Part shown: piece by piece, positions 28,823-37,518 of the stretch | Numbering within the stretch: the first letter of the stretch is position 1 | Layout of the letters: each line of letters starts with the position of its first letter | Assembly (NCBI GenBank): GCA_041736255.1 | Contig: JBGSTZ010000172.1 | Span: 6,684 to 70,683 of the forward strand | DNA: 64,000 nt | Source: AVCC01 sp041736255 | GTDB taxonomy: Bacteria > Pseudomonadota > Gammaproteobacteria > Burkholderiales > Burkholderiaceae_D | Direction: 5' to 3' | Translations under genes and position numbers: made by a program | Notes under the pieces: model-generated | What the model saw: only the letters and a program-made list of their open reading frames with translations | What the model was told of the DNA's origin: nothing | Database searches by the model: none

Positions 28823-30040
28823 ATGACTGCAACCCACAAATGGCAATTCTCCGCGCGATTCCGACGCAATGCTTTCGGCTGGAAGTCACAGCCGCCAATT
28901 CAGCGCATCAAAGAAGCGCTCACTGAAATCAAGCAAGTTTCCAAGAAAGAGCCTGTGCTAGCCGCCGAGGGTGCCGTGCTGTTTCTGGAAAAGCTGGCGC
29001 CGTCCATTGAAGGGGTTGATTCGTCGAGTGGGAGTATCGGGACAACTGTCAATCGCGCCATCGAAACATTAGTGCCAATAATCGGCAAGGCCTATGTTGC
29101 TCGCGCGGTGCGTGAGAAATGGCTGGAACGCCTCTGGGAAGCCATTCAAGATGATGAAATGCCGTACCTTGAATATATGGGGGAGTTCTGGGGAGAACTG
29201 TGCGTGACACCGGAAATCGCGTCGAAATGGGCGGATGACCTAAAGCCAACAGTGGTAAGCGTCTGGAGCCCGACGGCGTCGGGCCATGGGTATTTCAAAG
29301 GTACTACAGCTTGCTTGAATGCTCTTCTCACTGCTGGTCGCCTTCAAGAGCTTTTGGACTTGTTAGAAAAAGCACCTTTCCGATGGTGGCGTGACAGACA
29401 ATGGGGTGCAAAAGCATTGGTCAATATGGGCAAGATGGCCGAAGCCATTCGTTATGCCGAGGACTCGAAAGGCATGAATGAACCATTGGCGGCAATTGCG
29501 CAATTCTGCGAGGGTGTTTTGCTGTCGTCAGGATTTGCCAACGAAGCGTACGCACGCTATGCAATTGAAGCCAGCTACGGCGCGACAAACCTGGCGGCGT
29601 TTCGCTCCATTGCGAAAAAATATCCGAAAAAGTCGGCTGAGACCATCTTGCGAGACCTTGTCGCGAGCCAGCCGGGCCAAGAAGGAAAATGGTTTGCGGC
29701 GGCGAAAGATGCAGGCCTTTTCGAGTTGGCCATCGAACTGGTCAACAGAAACCCTAGAGACCCACGGACCTTGATTCGAGCCGCCCGGGATTACGCCCTG
29801 GAGCAACCAGTCTTTGCGGTGGCTGCAGGCATGGCCGGCTTGCGGTATATCGCAACAGGATACGGCTACGACATCACGAGTGTTGATGTGATGGATGCGT
29901 ACTCAGCAATTATGCAAGCTGCCGGCGCGGCGGGCATTCAAGAAGCGGTGGTGAACGCTGAAGTTCGCACGCTGATATCGAACCGTCAACACGGTAGCGA
30001 ATTCGTCAAAAAAGTACTGGAGCAGCGCTTAGCGAAATGA
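28823..30040 (+). CDS. hypothetical helical-repeat protein, 405 aa
   Basis: An intact ORF encoding an almost wholly helical protein with TPR-like alternation of Ala/Leu helices (for example ALVNMGKMAEAIRYAEDS, then EGVLLSSGFANEAYARYA). Such repeats normally act as protein-binding scaffolds. I do not recognise a named family. The gene is well separated from both neighbours and points away from the minus-strand group that follows. Good coding quality, function unknown. Confidence 0.65.
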   Translation: MTATHKWQFSARFRRNAFGWKSQPPIQRIKEALTEIKQVSKKEPVLAAEGAVLFLEKLAPSIEGVDSSSGSIGTTVNRAIETLVPIIGKAYVARAVREKWLERLWEAIQDDEMPYLEYMGEFWGELCVTPEIASKWADDLKPTVVSVWSPTASGHGYFKGTTACLNALLTAGRLQELLDLLEKAPFRWWRDRQWGAKALVNMGKMAEAIRYAEDSKGMNEPLAAIAQFCEGVLLSSGFANEAYARYAIEASYGATNLAAFRSIAKKYPKKSAETILRDLVASQPGQEGKWFAAAKDAGLFELAIELVNRNPRDPRTLIRAARDYALEQPVFAVAAGMAGLRYIATGYGYDITSVDVMDAYSAIMQAAGAAGIQEAVVNAEVRTLISNRQHGSEFVKKVLEQRLAK

Positions 30041-30101
30041 CTCGCCGGTGACCCGTCGAGTCAAGAATATCCAATAAGCCACCTGCTCGGCGAACTTTGG
30101 C

Positions 30102-30509
30102 CTAGACCGCCGCATCCAAATTGCGACGCAAAAGCAATTGCGCTTCACCCAAAATTTGCTGAAAGTCATAATTTATTTCTGCAGGTTCGGCGCTATACCC
30201 TGCCTGCTCCACGCATTCAGTAGTACGTTGTATTTCCTCGTCGTTAGGGTCTGCACATGCCATCCAAAAGGCCAATTCGGAATGTTCAATGTCCCAACAG
30301 TTAGCACCTTCGACAATCACTGAGCCATCTGCCAATACATAGCGGGTAATGTCCCCCATATCAACTCGTTGTTGTGATACGCCCCAAGGAGAAATATATT
30401 CTATTAGGTCGCGAAACTGCATTCCTCCCTCTGTCTCCCATCGCTGGCCGTCATTATTTAGCGCATCAGCAAATTGTTCGGCAAGAGTATTATGTTTAAC
30501 AGATGTCAT
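30102..30509 (-). CDS. hypothetical protein, 135 aa
   Basis: An acidic protein, intact, with a GGAGA ribosome site 9 bases before the ATG. It contains WDIEHSELAFWMACADPNDEE and a short helical C-terminus. It is last in a minus-strand group of three (31677 to 30102). No family recognised. Confidence 0.6.
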   Translation of the reverse strand: MTSVKHNTLAEQFADALNNDGQRWETEGGMQFRDLIEYISPWGVSQQRVDMGDITRYVLADGSVIVEGANCWDIEHSELAFWMACADPNDEEIQRTTECVEQAGYSAEPAEINYDFQQILGEAQLLLRRNLDAAV

Positions 30510-30663
30510 CTTTTAATTCTCCAGTTTCAATTTCATAACGTTGTGATAATCGCAAAATTAATTTGCGTTCAGTAAGGTCAATTTAGGCGTAATTGCACGG
30601 CTTGAATCTTCGGAACGCACGAAGGGTAATTTCGTGCGCCCATTGACCGCTCCACATGAGGGT

Positions 30664-31062
30664 CTATGCTTCCCACCTCCCTCGAATCAATTCCATTTTT
30701 TCCGGCGTCACACCATGCAAATTTGGAAATACGCCAGTTGCCACAATCACGCGGACCGGAAAGCCAAGTTTTTGATAAGGCTGCATTTCCCATTTGCGAA
30801 CAAACGTGTTGGCGACAACTACGTTTTTTCCACTATTTACAGCTACTTTCACCTGCTCTAGGCACCAAGCGTGTGCTTTTTGAACGCCCTCCGGATTGTA
30901 TTTATAGACCCCGTCTTCTTCGAAATACATATCTGCCTCAATATGTATATGCGATTTCATTTCCTTTGCCAACGTCGTCTTGCCGCTGCCAGGCAGTCCC
31001 CGTATAAGCACTATTTCTGGCATAGTAATTTTCTTAAATTTTTCGTTTTTATTTAGTTGCAT
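30664..31062 (-). CDS. P-loop kinase-like ATP-binding protein
   Basis: A 132-residue protein with a classic Walker A (LIRGLPGSGKTTLA, about residues 18-31) and a following HIEADMYFEEDGVYKY (a Walker-B-like acidic strand). Later comes VVVANTFVRKWEMQPY, the pattern of small phage-type nucleotide/polynucleotide kinases and zeta-like P-loop proteins. It is shorter than most such kinases, so it may be a minimal or C-terminally shortened form. The start at 31062 lies three bases from an inverted repeat; ATG 31023 (MPEIVLIRG) is an alternative. The substrate is unknown. Confidence 0.7.
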   Translation of the reverse strand: MQLNKNEKFKKITMPEIVLIRGLPGSGKTTLAKEMKSHIHIEADMYFEEDGVYKYNPEGVQKAHAWCLEQVKVAVNSGKNVVVANTFVRKWEMQPYQKLGFPVRVIVATGVFPNLHGVTPEKMELIRGRWEA

Positions 31063-31064
31063 TT

Positions 31065-31097
31065 AATGCCGGTGGCCAGAATCAAACCACCGGCATT
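31065..31097 (-). terminator. intercistronic hairpin, 11-bp stem
   Basis: AATGCCGGTGG and CCACCGGCATT are perfect inverted copies separated by 11 bases, lying between the genes ending at 31117 and starting at 31062. There is no T run on the minus strand, so this may be an attenuator, a processing hairpin or a weak factor-dependent terminator. Confidence 0.5.
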
Positions 31098-31116
31098 CTC
31101 AAGTGCTTCGAGTCAT

Positions 31117-31677
31117 TTACACGCCAGCTGGCGCAGCGGTCACCCCGTTTTCAGCCATGAAATCCGCAATAGAATTGATTGGGCCGCTGGTCGGATACCA
31201 GAACTGCTGGACGAGGTCGCGCAGCGCTAGCTTCTGGATTGCGGACAATCCCGTAAGCTTGTCGAGTAGGGGCCCAAAGCCGGAATTTTGATAATTTTTA
31301 TAATCAATATCGTATTGGTCAGCGACTGCGGTAGCCATATTTTCAAGTTCACCGGGAGTCGTGATGTCGCTATTAAAAACGTCGCACAAGGTCATGAATT
31401 CGTTCTCAGTAATCACGGCTGACAAAGCTATTCGCCCCTGCCGCATTGCCCACTCAAGTCGCGCCATTGCAAAATCATTTATGGCCCCCGGGCTTCCCTC
31501 AGCACATTCCATTAAATGTTTTTGTTGATATGAGACCGTCAAATATGCTGAACGCTCTAGTGCATTTTCAACGCTGAAACTATCTGCCACCCTCACTTTT
31601 GAAATGGAGTTGTCATTACACTCGTTTGCGATGCAGGAGCCATCCGCCATTGAGTTGTTGTTCGTTGTCATGTTCAT
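31117..31677 (-). CDS. hypothetical protein, 186 aa
   Basis: An intact ORF beginning MNMTTNNNSMADG, with helical content in the middle (LTVSYQQKHLMECAEG and onward) and a C-terminus rich in Leu/Ala. It is first of the minus-strand group. No motif recognised. The long AT-rich stretch upstream (31690-32520) may hold its promoter. Confidence 0.55.
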   Translation of the reverse strand: MNMTTNNNSMADGSCIANECNDNSISKVRVADSFSVENALERSAYLTVSYQQKHLMECAEGSPGAINDFAMARLEWAMRQGRIALSAVITENEFMTLCDVFNSDITTPGELENMATAVADQYDIDYKNYQNSGFGPLLDKLTGLSAIQKLALRDLVQQFWYPTSGPINSIADFMAENGVTAAPAGV

Positions 31678-33227
31678 CTTTCGATAGCTGGTGTTTATTT
31701 TTATTGAAAGATTGCGCGTCTTTTGCTACAGCGACGCAATCGCCCACCGGAAAAATAGCGTATTGATACGCTATGCAATATAGGATTTGGATTTATATTC
31801 TTGCCGTAATTACTACCGGGCTAGCACACCCCCTTTTCTGTACTGCGACGCACCCTTTCACATCTAGTCAACTGCAATTGGTCGCAGACGCATTGCAGGT
31901 TCGTGAATGTCAATGTTCCTGTGGCGTTTGGGATAACTGGATGTTTTGTAATTGCCATTTTATTTTCCTAACAATGCTATTTTTGTGAAGGCATACAGAC
32001 GGTCTTTTCAGACTTCGACCGCTGTCACATGGGGCTTCCCGAAATTTCGACGACACGTCTCCAATGGCATCCGAAAATGCCGCGCGAAAATTAAAGCTCA
32101 GGGGTTTGTAAAATCAGCGGGATTGGTACCGCGGCTTTTCTCAATCGATTGGTGGCCACCAGCAGCAGCTGTATCCGCGGGTTACTGCGCCACGATACGA
32201 AAGAAAATCTGGACAATTAACGGCTTCCTTGTCGTGCAGTAAATTTACATTCATTGAAACCATCCAATATTTATTAACAGGAAGAATATTAACGCAAAAT
32301 TATTCTGGAAAACCAATTTATATAAAATAAACTCTTTTTAATCATATACTTACGCTATATAAAACGATACAGTTAGTAAAGCAACTTGCCTAAAATGCTA
32401 GGCTAAAAACCGGTAATTGTTACATCAAACTTATTTAAATAGCTATACTGAAAATACAAAATGTTAAATATAACTTGTTTAAATTGCCACACTAAAAAAC
32501 AGTAGGTTCTTTCGTGAGATTAGATAGGCCATCTACCTTGACGGCGTTAGCCATTCATATGGCGCAGCACAACTTGCCTAATTTAGCGGGGTATTTGAAG
32601 TACTGTCTCGACTTCCATCGTCCAGGCGGGTGGAACTCGGAGCGACGACTGTCATGCAAAACAATCGTGATTCTTAGTCATTGCGTGCTTTTCGCTGACC
32701 TGCGTTTTCTCGGTCAACACGACCGCCCGCAGCAAGCTTTGTGGATTAAATTTTTTCTGGCAGCATCTTGATTCGTACATCCAGGTCTGCGGTTCTCTGA
32801 ATTGCAATTTTTCACCTATCTAGCGGCCAGCAAGTAGCGTCTAAACGACGCCGGACATTTGCCGACGTGCCCCTGTCACATATTCAACTCACCGCCTCAT
32901 CGAACATTTCGTCTTAATCTACGGCCCAGTTTCTGACAGCTGCGCTATTGCCACGCTAGGACGAGTGTGCAGAAAACGAATTCATATTTTGTTTGGAAGT
33001 AAAAGGTAAATACAGAATTAGCCAGGTGCCAAAGAACTTGGTGTGAGCATTTGATGGCCTGATAAAAATTGGAAAACCGGGTGATGCTGGGTAGTCAATA
33101 ACGAACTAGCGGCAAATTGCTGTGAAGCGTTTGCGTACTTTTTGCGGTTTGGTGCCTATACGTAATTGCACCTCCAGGTCAAAGAATTATTGGACCTGAC
33201 CATCAAACCAAAAATAGGGAAATAATC
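31678..33227. other. 1.5-kb non-coding stretch with a very AT-rich core
   Basis: No ORF with convincing coding pattern is present; a GTG ORF at 32514-32771 is unremarkable. Positions 32240-32510 are strikingly AT-rich, with many TTTAAAT/TATAAA-like runs, unlike the GC-rich surroundings. Lying just outside the replication module, this could be a DNA-unwinding region or promoter-rich control region. Confidence 0.5.
33175..33198. promoter_or_regulatory. inverted repeat CAGGTC-N12-GACCTG, probable operator
   Basis: Perfect 6-bp arms separated by 12 bases, ending 29 bases before the ATG of the small regulator gene at 33228. The position suits autoregulation by that protein. Inference from position only. 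Confidence 0.5.
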
Positions 33228-33584
33228 ATGAAGAACCAAAAAGAAAACGTGGTTTCGAAAGAGTCCACTTCAGCGCAGAGACAACCAAGCATCACTAGCC
33301 AGATTCATTACGACCCCAGCAATCTGCTAGATGCGCTTATCGTGCACCTTGGTCTCAAAAATGACGCTGCACTCGCGAGGACACTCGAAATCGCGTCTTC
33401 TATGGTCAGCAAAATTCGTAATCACGGATTACCGGTCAGTGGCGCGATGCTAATCCGAATGCATGAAGTATCGGAATTAACAATCGGGGAGTTGAGAATT
33501 TTGATGGGCGACCACGGCAGGAAATTTCGAATAAGCAACAGGATTCCAAAGCAAAAAAACGACGGTTCCACGTTGTTGTATTAG
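33228..33584 (+). CDS. small HTH-type regulator
   Basis: A 118-residue protein whose central part has a helix-turn-helix layout: LDALIVHLGLKNDAALARTL, then MVSKIRNHGLPVSGAMLIRM. It then ends HEVSELTIGELRILMGDHGRK. This resembles small Cro-like regulators common on betaproteobacterial islands. The N-terminal 30 residues are polar and probably disordered. An operator-like inverted repeat lies just upstream. The gene stands ahead of the iterons and rep genes, so it may control replication or excision. Confidence 0.7.
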   Translation: MKNQKENVVSKESTSAQRQPSITSQIHYDPSNLLDALIVHLGLKNDAALARTLEIASSMVSKIRNHGLPVSGAMLIRMHEVSELTIGELRILMGDHGRKFRISNRIPKQKNDGSTLLY

Positions 33585-33744
33585 GTATTTGCAAGACTTC
33601 GTATTTATTCACAGAGTCGCATTCCCTACTTGGGTTTGCGGCTCTTTTCATGATGCTCACCCGTTAGTGCGCTGCAGCGTTTGCACATACGCATACGCTT
33701 CAAAAATCTCTTCCGCATGGCTAAGTGGACACTTGCGCGTCAAA

Positions 33745-33800
33745 TGGACTATCGACGACAAACTGATGCATTAAGTCCGAGCGCAAGGGACTATCGACGA
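33745..33800. repeat. iteron-like repeats, upstream pair
   Basis: Two copies of GGGACTATCGACGA (33745-33758 with one mismatch at the first base; 33787-33800 exact), in direct orientation and 42 bp apart. The same repeat pair with the same 42-bp spacing occurs at the end of repC. The position just upstream of the rep operon fits initiator binding for replication or autorepression. Confidence 0.75.
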
Positions 33801-33949
33801 ATCTTCCCTCGCCGCCATCGCTAATTTCTCATGCATATAAATTCAATGTGTATACGGCTCTGACAAAACGTCAATAAGCGGCATGTCATGGCGTCTGAAT
33901 CCGCAAACAGGCACGTGGTGCGCTCATCAACGAAACTAATGGAGCCTAT

Positions 33950-34156
33950 ATGGAAAATAAATTATTGGATTTGAACGAGCTCGGCACAATGCTTGGCCGA
34001 AGCCCCGAAACGATTAAAAAAGATATGAAGCGAAATCGGATGGCGGTCCCACCGAGACTACGCATTCCCGGCACCCGGCTCTTACGCTGGCGGAAGGTTG
34101 ATGTAGATAGCTGGCTTGCAAGTTATGTCGAGGGCGAAGATGGGAGTGCAATATGA
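33950..34156 (+). CDS. AlpA/MerR-type small DNA-binding protein
   Basis: A 68-residue protein with a winged HTH of the AlpA/excisionase type (LLDLNELGTMLGRSPETIKK, then PGTRLLRWRKVDVDSWLAS). Such proteins act as excisionases or activators of integrase or replication genes. Its stop overlaps the repA start by four bases (ATGA), so it is part of the rep operon, which resembles the small-repressor plus repA-repC layout of IncQ-type plasmids. Confidence 0.75.
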   Translation: MENKLLDLNELGTMLGRSPETIKKDMKRNRMAVPPRLRIPGTRLLRWRKVDVDSWLASYVEGEDGSAI

Positions 34157-35088
34157 AATTACAGCCACTTAACATCCGCGCTGTACTGGATAGCGATGCG
34201 CCAGAACTCGAATTTGTATTACCCGGGCTTACACCCAAGTCCGTCGGGACGATTGTCGGCGCCGGGGGGGTAGGAAAAACGACGCTGCTTATGCAGCTCG
34301 CCATGGCATTGACAACCAAAACTTCTGCGCTCGGCGGTGGTTTTGCGCCGAATGGCGAGCCGTATCGTGTCGTACTCATCGCAGCAGAAGAATCTGCAGA
34401 TATCCTACGGATTCGCCTTCACTCCATCAACAATTGGATGAAGAGTGAACTACCCCAACTACCTCTCTTATCGCCAGCTAGCTCCGACGAGCCTGAGGCG
34501 CTGATGGAAAAGAATTTGCTTTTGGTACCGGCAGCTGGTCAGTCCGTTTACTTGGTTAAAAACGGCGAGACGACCGAGTTTCATGAGACGCTTTGCCAGT
34601 TTTGCAAGGGTGCCCGCTTGATTATCATTGACCCATTGCGTCGCCTGCACGATGGCGACGAGAACAATTCAGCTGCAATGACCCATATCGTCCAAATACT
34701 TGAGGATTTGGGAAAGCGGACGGGCGCAGCGGTGATTGCAGCACATCATATGAGTAAGGGCGCAGTGTTTAACGGCGCCAACGACTCCGCTGCAGCATCT
34801 CGCGGGTCAAGCGCACTTACTGACGCCGTACGTTGGCAATTAAATCTCTCTGCCATGTCCGAGGTCGAAGCCAAAACGTTCAAGCTTACTGGCCAACGCA
34901 AATCATATCTGCGTCTGGATTTTGCAAAGGCTAATTACATTCCTCCGCAACCAACGATTTGGCTGAAGCGACTGGAAGGCGGTGTGCTGACACGCGTATA
35001 TATGGAAGAGGGTTTGGCACCTAAAAAAGGTGATGCGCAGAGAATGAAACAAGGGCTTCGCTCCGAAGGAGTGAAAATATATGTCTGA
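34153..35088 (+). CDS. repA: RepA-like hexameric replicative helicase (AAA_25)
   Basis: A 311-residue RecA-fold ATPase of the RSF1010 RepA type, which unwinds DNA at a plasmid origin. Walker A is IVGAGGVGKTTLL (34-46). A VVLIAAEESADILRIRL segment, ARLIIIDPLRRLHDGDENN (Walker B with the conserved Asp, about 152-170) and AAVIAAHHMSKGA follow. Length and motif order match RepA and related AAA_25 proteins. It is translationally coupled to the AlpA-like gene upstream and overlaps repC by 8 bases. Its presence implies that the element can replicate autonomously after excision. Confidence 0.85.
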   Translation: MKLQPLNIRAVLDSDAPELEFVLPGLTPKSVGTIVGAGGVGKTTLLMQLAMALTTKTSALGGGFAPNGEPYRVVLIAAEESADILRIRLHSINNWMKSELPQLPLLSPASSDEPEALMEKNLLLVPAAGQSVYLVKNGETTEFHETLCQFCKGARLIIIDPLRRLHDGDENNSAAMTHIVQILEDLGKRTGAAVIAAHHMSKGAVFNGANDSAAASRGSSALTDAVRWQLNLSAMSEVEAKTFKLTGQRKSYLRLDFAKANYIPPQPTIWLKRLEGGVLTRVYMEEGLAPKKGDAQRMKQGLRSEGVKIYV

Positions 35089-35974
35089 TGTGATGCGCTT
35101 TGAGTATGCGATACAGGAACCAGCACTTTCAATCGCACCAGTCTTTTTAGTTCAGCAAAAAGGAAACCGAAAAAAGTTGGATGTTACCCGGACATTCGGC
35201 GTTTCGACATTGCATTGGCGTGGGCCCGACGAGTTGGGTATACCAGAGCAATCCGTGCTCTTGGGTCTGCTGTCCATCGCCGGACAGCAACCTTTCCTAC
35301 TTAATCCTCATAACGCCAAAGGCGCCGGAAAAAATCTTCTCGATAAATTGGCACTAGGAGGGAACGTCATACAAACGGACCTTGCAGTAATCAAAGCCAA
35401 TTGGACAAAAATAGTGGCCGCATCGGGAAGCAAATCAAGCGGCGGAAAAAACGTCAGCATTGCAAAACTCGCTTTAAAGCGGCTGGCTGAAACCACCATC
35501 TGGGAAAGTATCAACGGGATTGAGTATGAGTCCAGGCTGCTGGCTTGGATTTACGGCGACAAGGAGGGTGTAATGATTGCGCTTAATCGGCGCACAACGG
35601 ATGCCATTTACGGTGGGCAGTTTATAAAAATATCGTTGAAGGACCGCCAAACATTGCCTGATGAGCCGGCCAAAGCGCTGCATGCGTGGCTAAGCGGACA
35701 AATGCGTTCAGGCTCAACTAGGCTATACAGAGTTAGCAATCTCCAATCCCACGTCTGGGGTGGTGACGCAATCGGAAGCACGCTGCGCAGCAGGCTCAGC
35801 AAACTGCGCAACGCTTTGGTCTGCATTGGTCGGCTTCCCAATTGGAGTTGTGCTCTATCTTCGGATGGATATGTTCAGATAAAGCGCATCAATCAAGGGA
35901 CTATCGACGACAAATCGCGGGACTATCTCCGCGCGAACGGGACTATCGACGACAGCAATAAAACAGTAAATTAA
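35081..35974 (+). CDS. repC: RepC-like replication initiator with iterons in its 3' end
   Basis: This 297-residue protein follows repA with an 8-base overlap. The order repA-repC and the content (LHWRGPDELGIPEQSVLLG, then KRLAETTIWESIN, GKNVSIAKLALKRL) fit RSF1010 RepC, the iteron-binding initiator. The last 30 residues repeat the peptide GTIDD (GTIDDK and GTIDDS), because the coding DNA contains iterons GGGACTATCGACGAC. Coding sequence and origin repeats therefore overlap. The identification as RepC rests on position and general pattern rather than on a strong motif. Confidence 0.75.
   Translation: MSDVMRFEYAIQEPALSIAPVFLVQQKGNRKKLDVTRTFGVSTLHWRGPDELGIPEQSVLLGLLSIAGQQPFLLNPHNAKGAGKNLLDKLALGGNVIQTDLAVIKANWTKIVAASGSKSSGGKNVSIAKLALKRLAETTIWESINGIEYESRLLAWIYGDKEGVMIALNRRTTDAIYGGQFIKISLKDRQTLPDEPAKALHAWLSGQMRSGSTRLYRVSNLQSHVWGGDAIGSTLRSRLSKLRNALVCIGRLPNWSCALSSDGYVQIKRINQGTIDDKSRDYLRANGTIDDSNKTVN
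35897..35954. repeat. iteron-like repeats inside the 3' end of repC
   Basis: GGGACTATCGACGAC occurs exactly at 35897 and 35939 (42 bp apart). A half copy, GGGACTATCTCC, sits at 35919 between them, giving spacings of 22 and 20 bp, about two helical turns each. The match to the upstream pair at 33745/33787 is near-perfect, with the same 42-bp distance. Confidence 0.8.
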
Positions 35975-36356
35975 AAGGGGAAAAGCACCGCCAAATGAAC
36001 GTGGCGAAGGCATTTCGCTACTCGCACAAGGAGATACTATCAATAGTGCTTCGGGTCGCGCCTATGGACTACAGTCCTAGCCTGGAAGAACCGGCATACC
36101 TGTTGCAAACCCACTTTCATTTTTAGACGAAAGTATCTGCCGAAGATAAAAGTTACAGCACCGCTGGTGCTGTGTTGTCCACGTCTCCTATGTGCTGGCA
36201 GGTGCAGCGGAGATTTTTCTTCAAAACTTTTCTGGCATGGGGAATCATGGCGATAGCTGCACTTGACAGCTTTCTTCAGTGTCGCGGATGAGCAATCAAT
36301 GTCTGCGGCGTGGTGTCTGGCCAACCAGGTGTCGGCACAGCTTCAAATATCAGTAC
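35975..36356. other. intergenic, may be part of an origin
   Basis: No gene is visible. The stretch lies directly after the repC iterons and before the minus-strand terminator, so it could be origin sequence. I see no further iteron copies and no strong AT-rich core in it. Confidence 0.4.
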
Positions 36357-36383
36357 AAAAAAAGGCGGGCCAACAGGCCCACC
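36357..36383 (-). terminator. Rho-independent terminator of the XRE regulator gene
   Basis: On the minus strand GGTGGGCC-TGTT-GGCCCGCC forms an 8-bp stem (one G-T pair) followed by seven T. It lies about 40 bases past the stop of the gene at 36425. Confidence 0.85.
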
Positions 36384-36424
36384 CAAAAGTATAAATAAAA
36401 ATTCCCGTCTCTTAATACGTAATC

Positions 36425-37060
36425 TTAAACAATGGCTCGAAACTCCTCCATCGCGACAGCTTCGTTTTCATCGTGAAACATGGCCGCCCGCTGCAGCAAC
36501 CTGACTATGTTCGGCAATTCCTTATGACCAAAAATGTCGTGTCCTGCAGTCTCGGCATACATTAACACTACCGTTTTTTTGGCTGCCAACGGAAGTTGAG
36601 ATAGGTCCTGGGGTAATGAAGAACGAATTTGCGGGTCTTCTTGCACCCTGCGTATTGCCCTGTCCACCAGTTGCACTTCGCTTTCTTCGGGGCAAATAAA
36701 ATCTGAAGTTTTTATTGCGCCGGAAATCAACTTTACGACAACAGCCGGCACACCCAGATATTTGGCACACGCATCAGCCATGTGCTGGCTGATATGCGCA
36801 GAACTCCTAATGCCCTTTCGCAACTGTGAAATATATCCGTAAGTAACACCGAGCTCAGCCGACATTTCCGCGCAGTTGTGACGGCGCCTCCTGGCCTCGT
36901 CGAACAACCAGCCGACGAGTGGTCCTCCAGGCGCGTTATACAGGCGCTGGACCCGCTCCTCCGCAGTCTCCTGCCCCTGTATTGCATGTACAGAAGCCTT
37001 GATGGATTTGGCATTTTGTCCAGCGGCACTGATGTGCGCAGCATCTTGAATTTCAATCAT
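36425..37060 (-). CDS. XRE-family transcriptional regulator
   Basis: A 211-residue protein. The ATG at 37060 is preferred over the ORF start at 37111, because GAGGAC lies 6 bases upstream and the extension is not conserved-looking. A helix-turn-helix sits at about residues 60-85 (CAEMSAELGVTYGYISQLRK). The C-terminal part (LAAKKTVVLMYAETAGHD, then ELPNIVRLLQRAAMFHDENE) is helical and probably oligomerises. A 20-bp perfect palindrome lies 18 bases upstream of the start, a probable autoregulatory operator. Being divergent from the recombinase gene, it may also control excision. Confidence 0.8.
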   Translation of the reverse strand: MIEIQDAAHISAAGQNAKSIKASVHAIQGQETAEERVQRLYNAPGGPLVGWLFDEARRRRHNCAEMSAELGVTYGYISQLRKGIRSSAHISQHMADACAKYLGVPAVVVKLISGAIKTSDFICPEESEVQLVDRAIRRVQEDPQIRSSLPQDLSQLPLAAKKTVVLMYAETAGHDIFGHKELPNIVRLLQRAAMFHDENEAVAMEEFRAIV

Positions 37061-37078
37061 TTTTGTCCTCGAGGTCAA

Positions 37079-37098
37079 TTGCATGCACGTGCATGCAA
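37079..37098. promoter_or_regulatory. 20-bp perfect palindrome, probable operator
   Basis: TTGCATGCACGTGCATGCAA is identical to its own reverse complement. It lies between the divergent XRE regulator (start 37060) and the recombinase region, so it could regulate both. Dimeric HTH regulators commonly bind such sites. Confidence 0.75.
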
Positions 37099-37326
37099 CA
37101 CCGTATAGCAACCTCCTTTGAATAACGACCTAGGCAACGATTTTAAATACTTAATCAGCGTAAAGACATGGCTCTTGGCACTGGGCAGAAGTTACGCAAA
37201 GGTGCGCGAAACACCACCGCTTCAGCCTCTCCAATATTTTAGATTTGGAAATGCCGACCAAAAAATTGGTCATGTCGCTATACATAAAGCAAGTAGCGAA
37301 TAGGACATTTTAAAAAGGTGAAAAAC

Positions 37327-37518
37327 ATGAACAAAGGACATCCGATGGTCGACTTAATCGACCTTCTTGTTGACATAGCTGCTGCACGACCAATTCAACC
37401 AATAAAGGAAGTGACATGGCAAAAGCAGCAATTTACGCGCGATATTCAACAGAAGAGCAGCGCGCAACATCCATTGAAGACCAAGTCCGGCGTGCTCGCG
37501 AAAAAGCCGAAAGTCTAG
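37327..37518 (+). CDS. small ORF overlapping the recombinase start
   Basis: A 63-residue ORF with a good AAGGTG ribosome site 7 bases before ATG 37327. The first 30 residues (MNKGHPMVDLIDLLVDIAAA and onward) look protein-like. Beyond residue 30 the frame overlaps the 5' end of the recombinase gene in another frame, which explains its Lys/Gln-rich tail. It may be a real leader peptide coupling translation of the recombinase, or a chance ORF. Confidence 0.45.
   Translation: MNKGHPMVDLIDLLVDIAAARPIQPIKEVTWQKQQFTRDIQQKSSAQHPLKTKSGVLAKKPKV

Noticed and set aside
32514..32771. 85-codon GTG ORF in the AT-rich gap
   Set aside because: No ribosome site or recognisable motif; coding character is weak.
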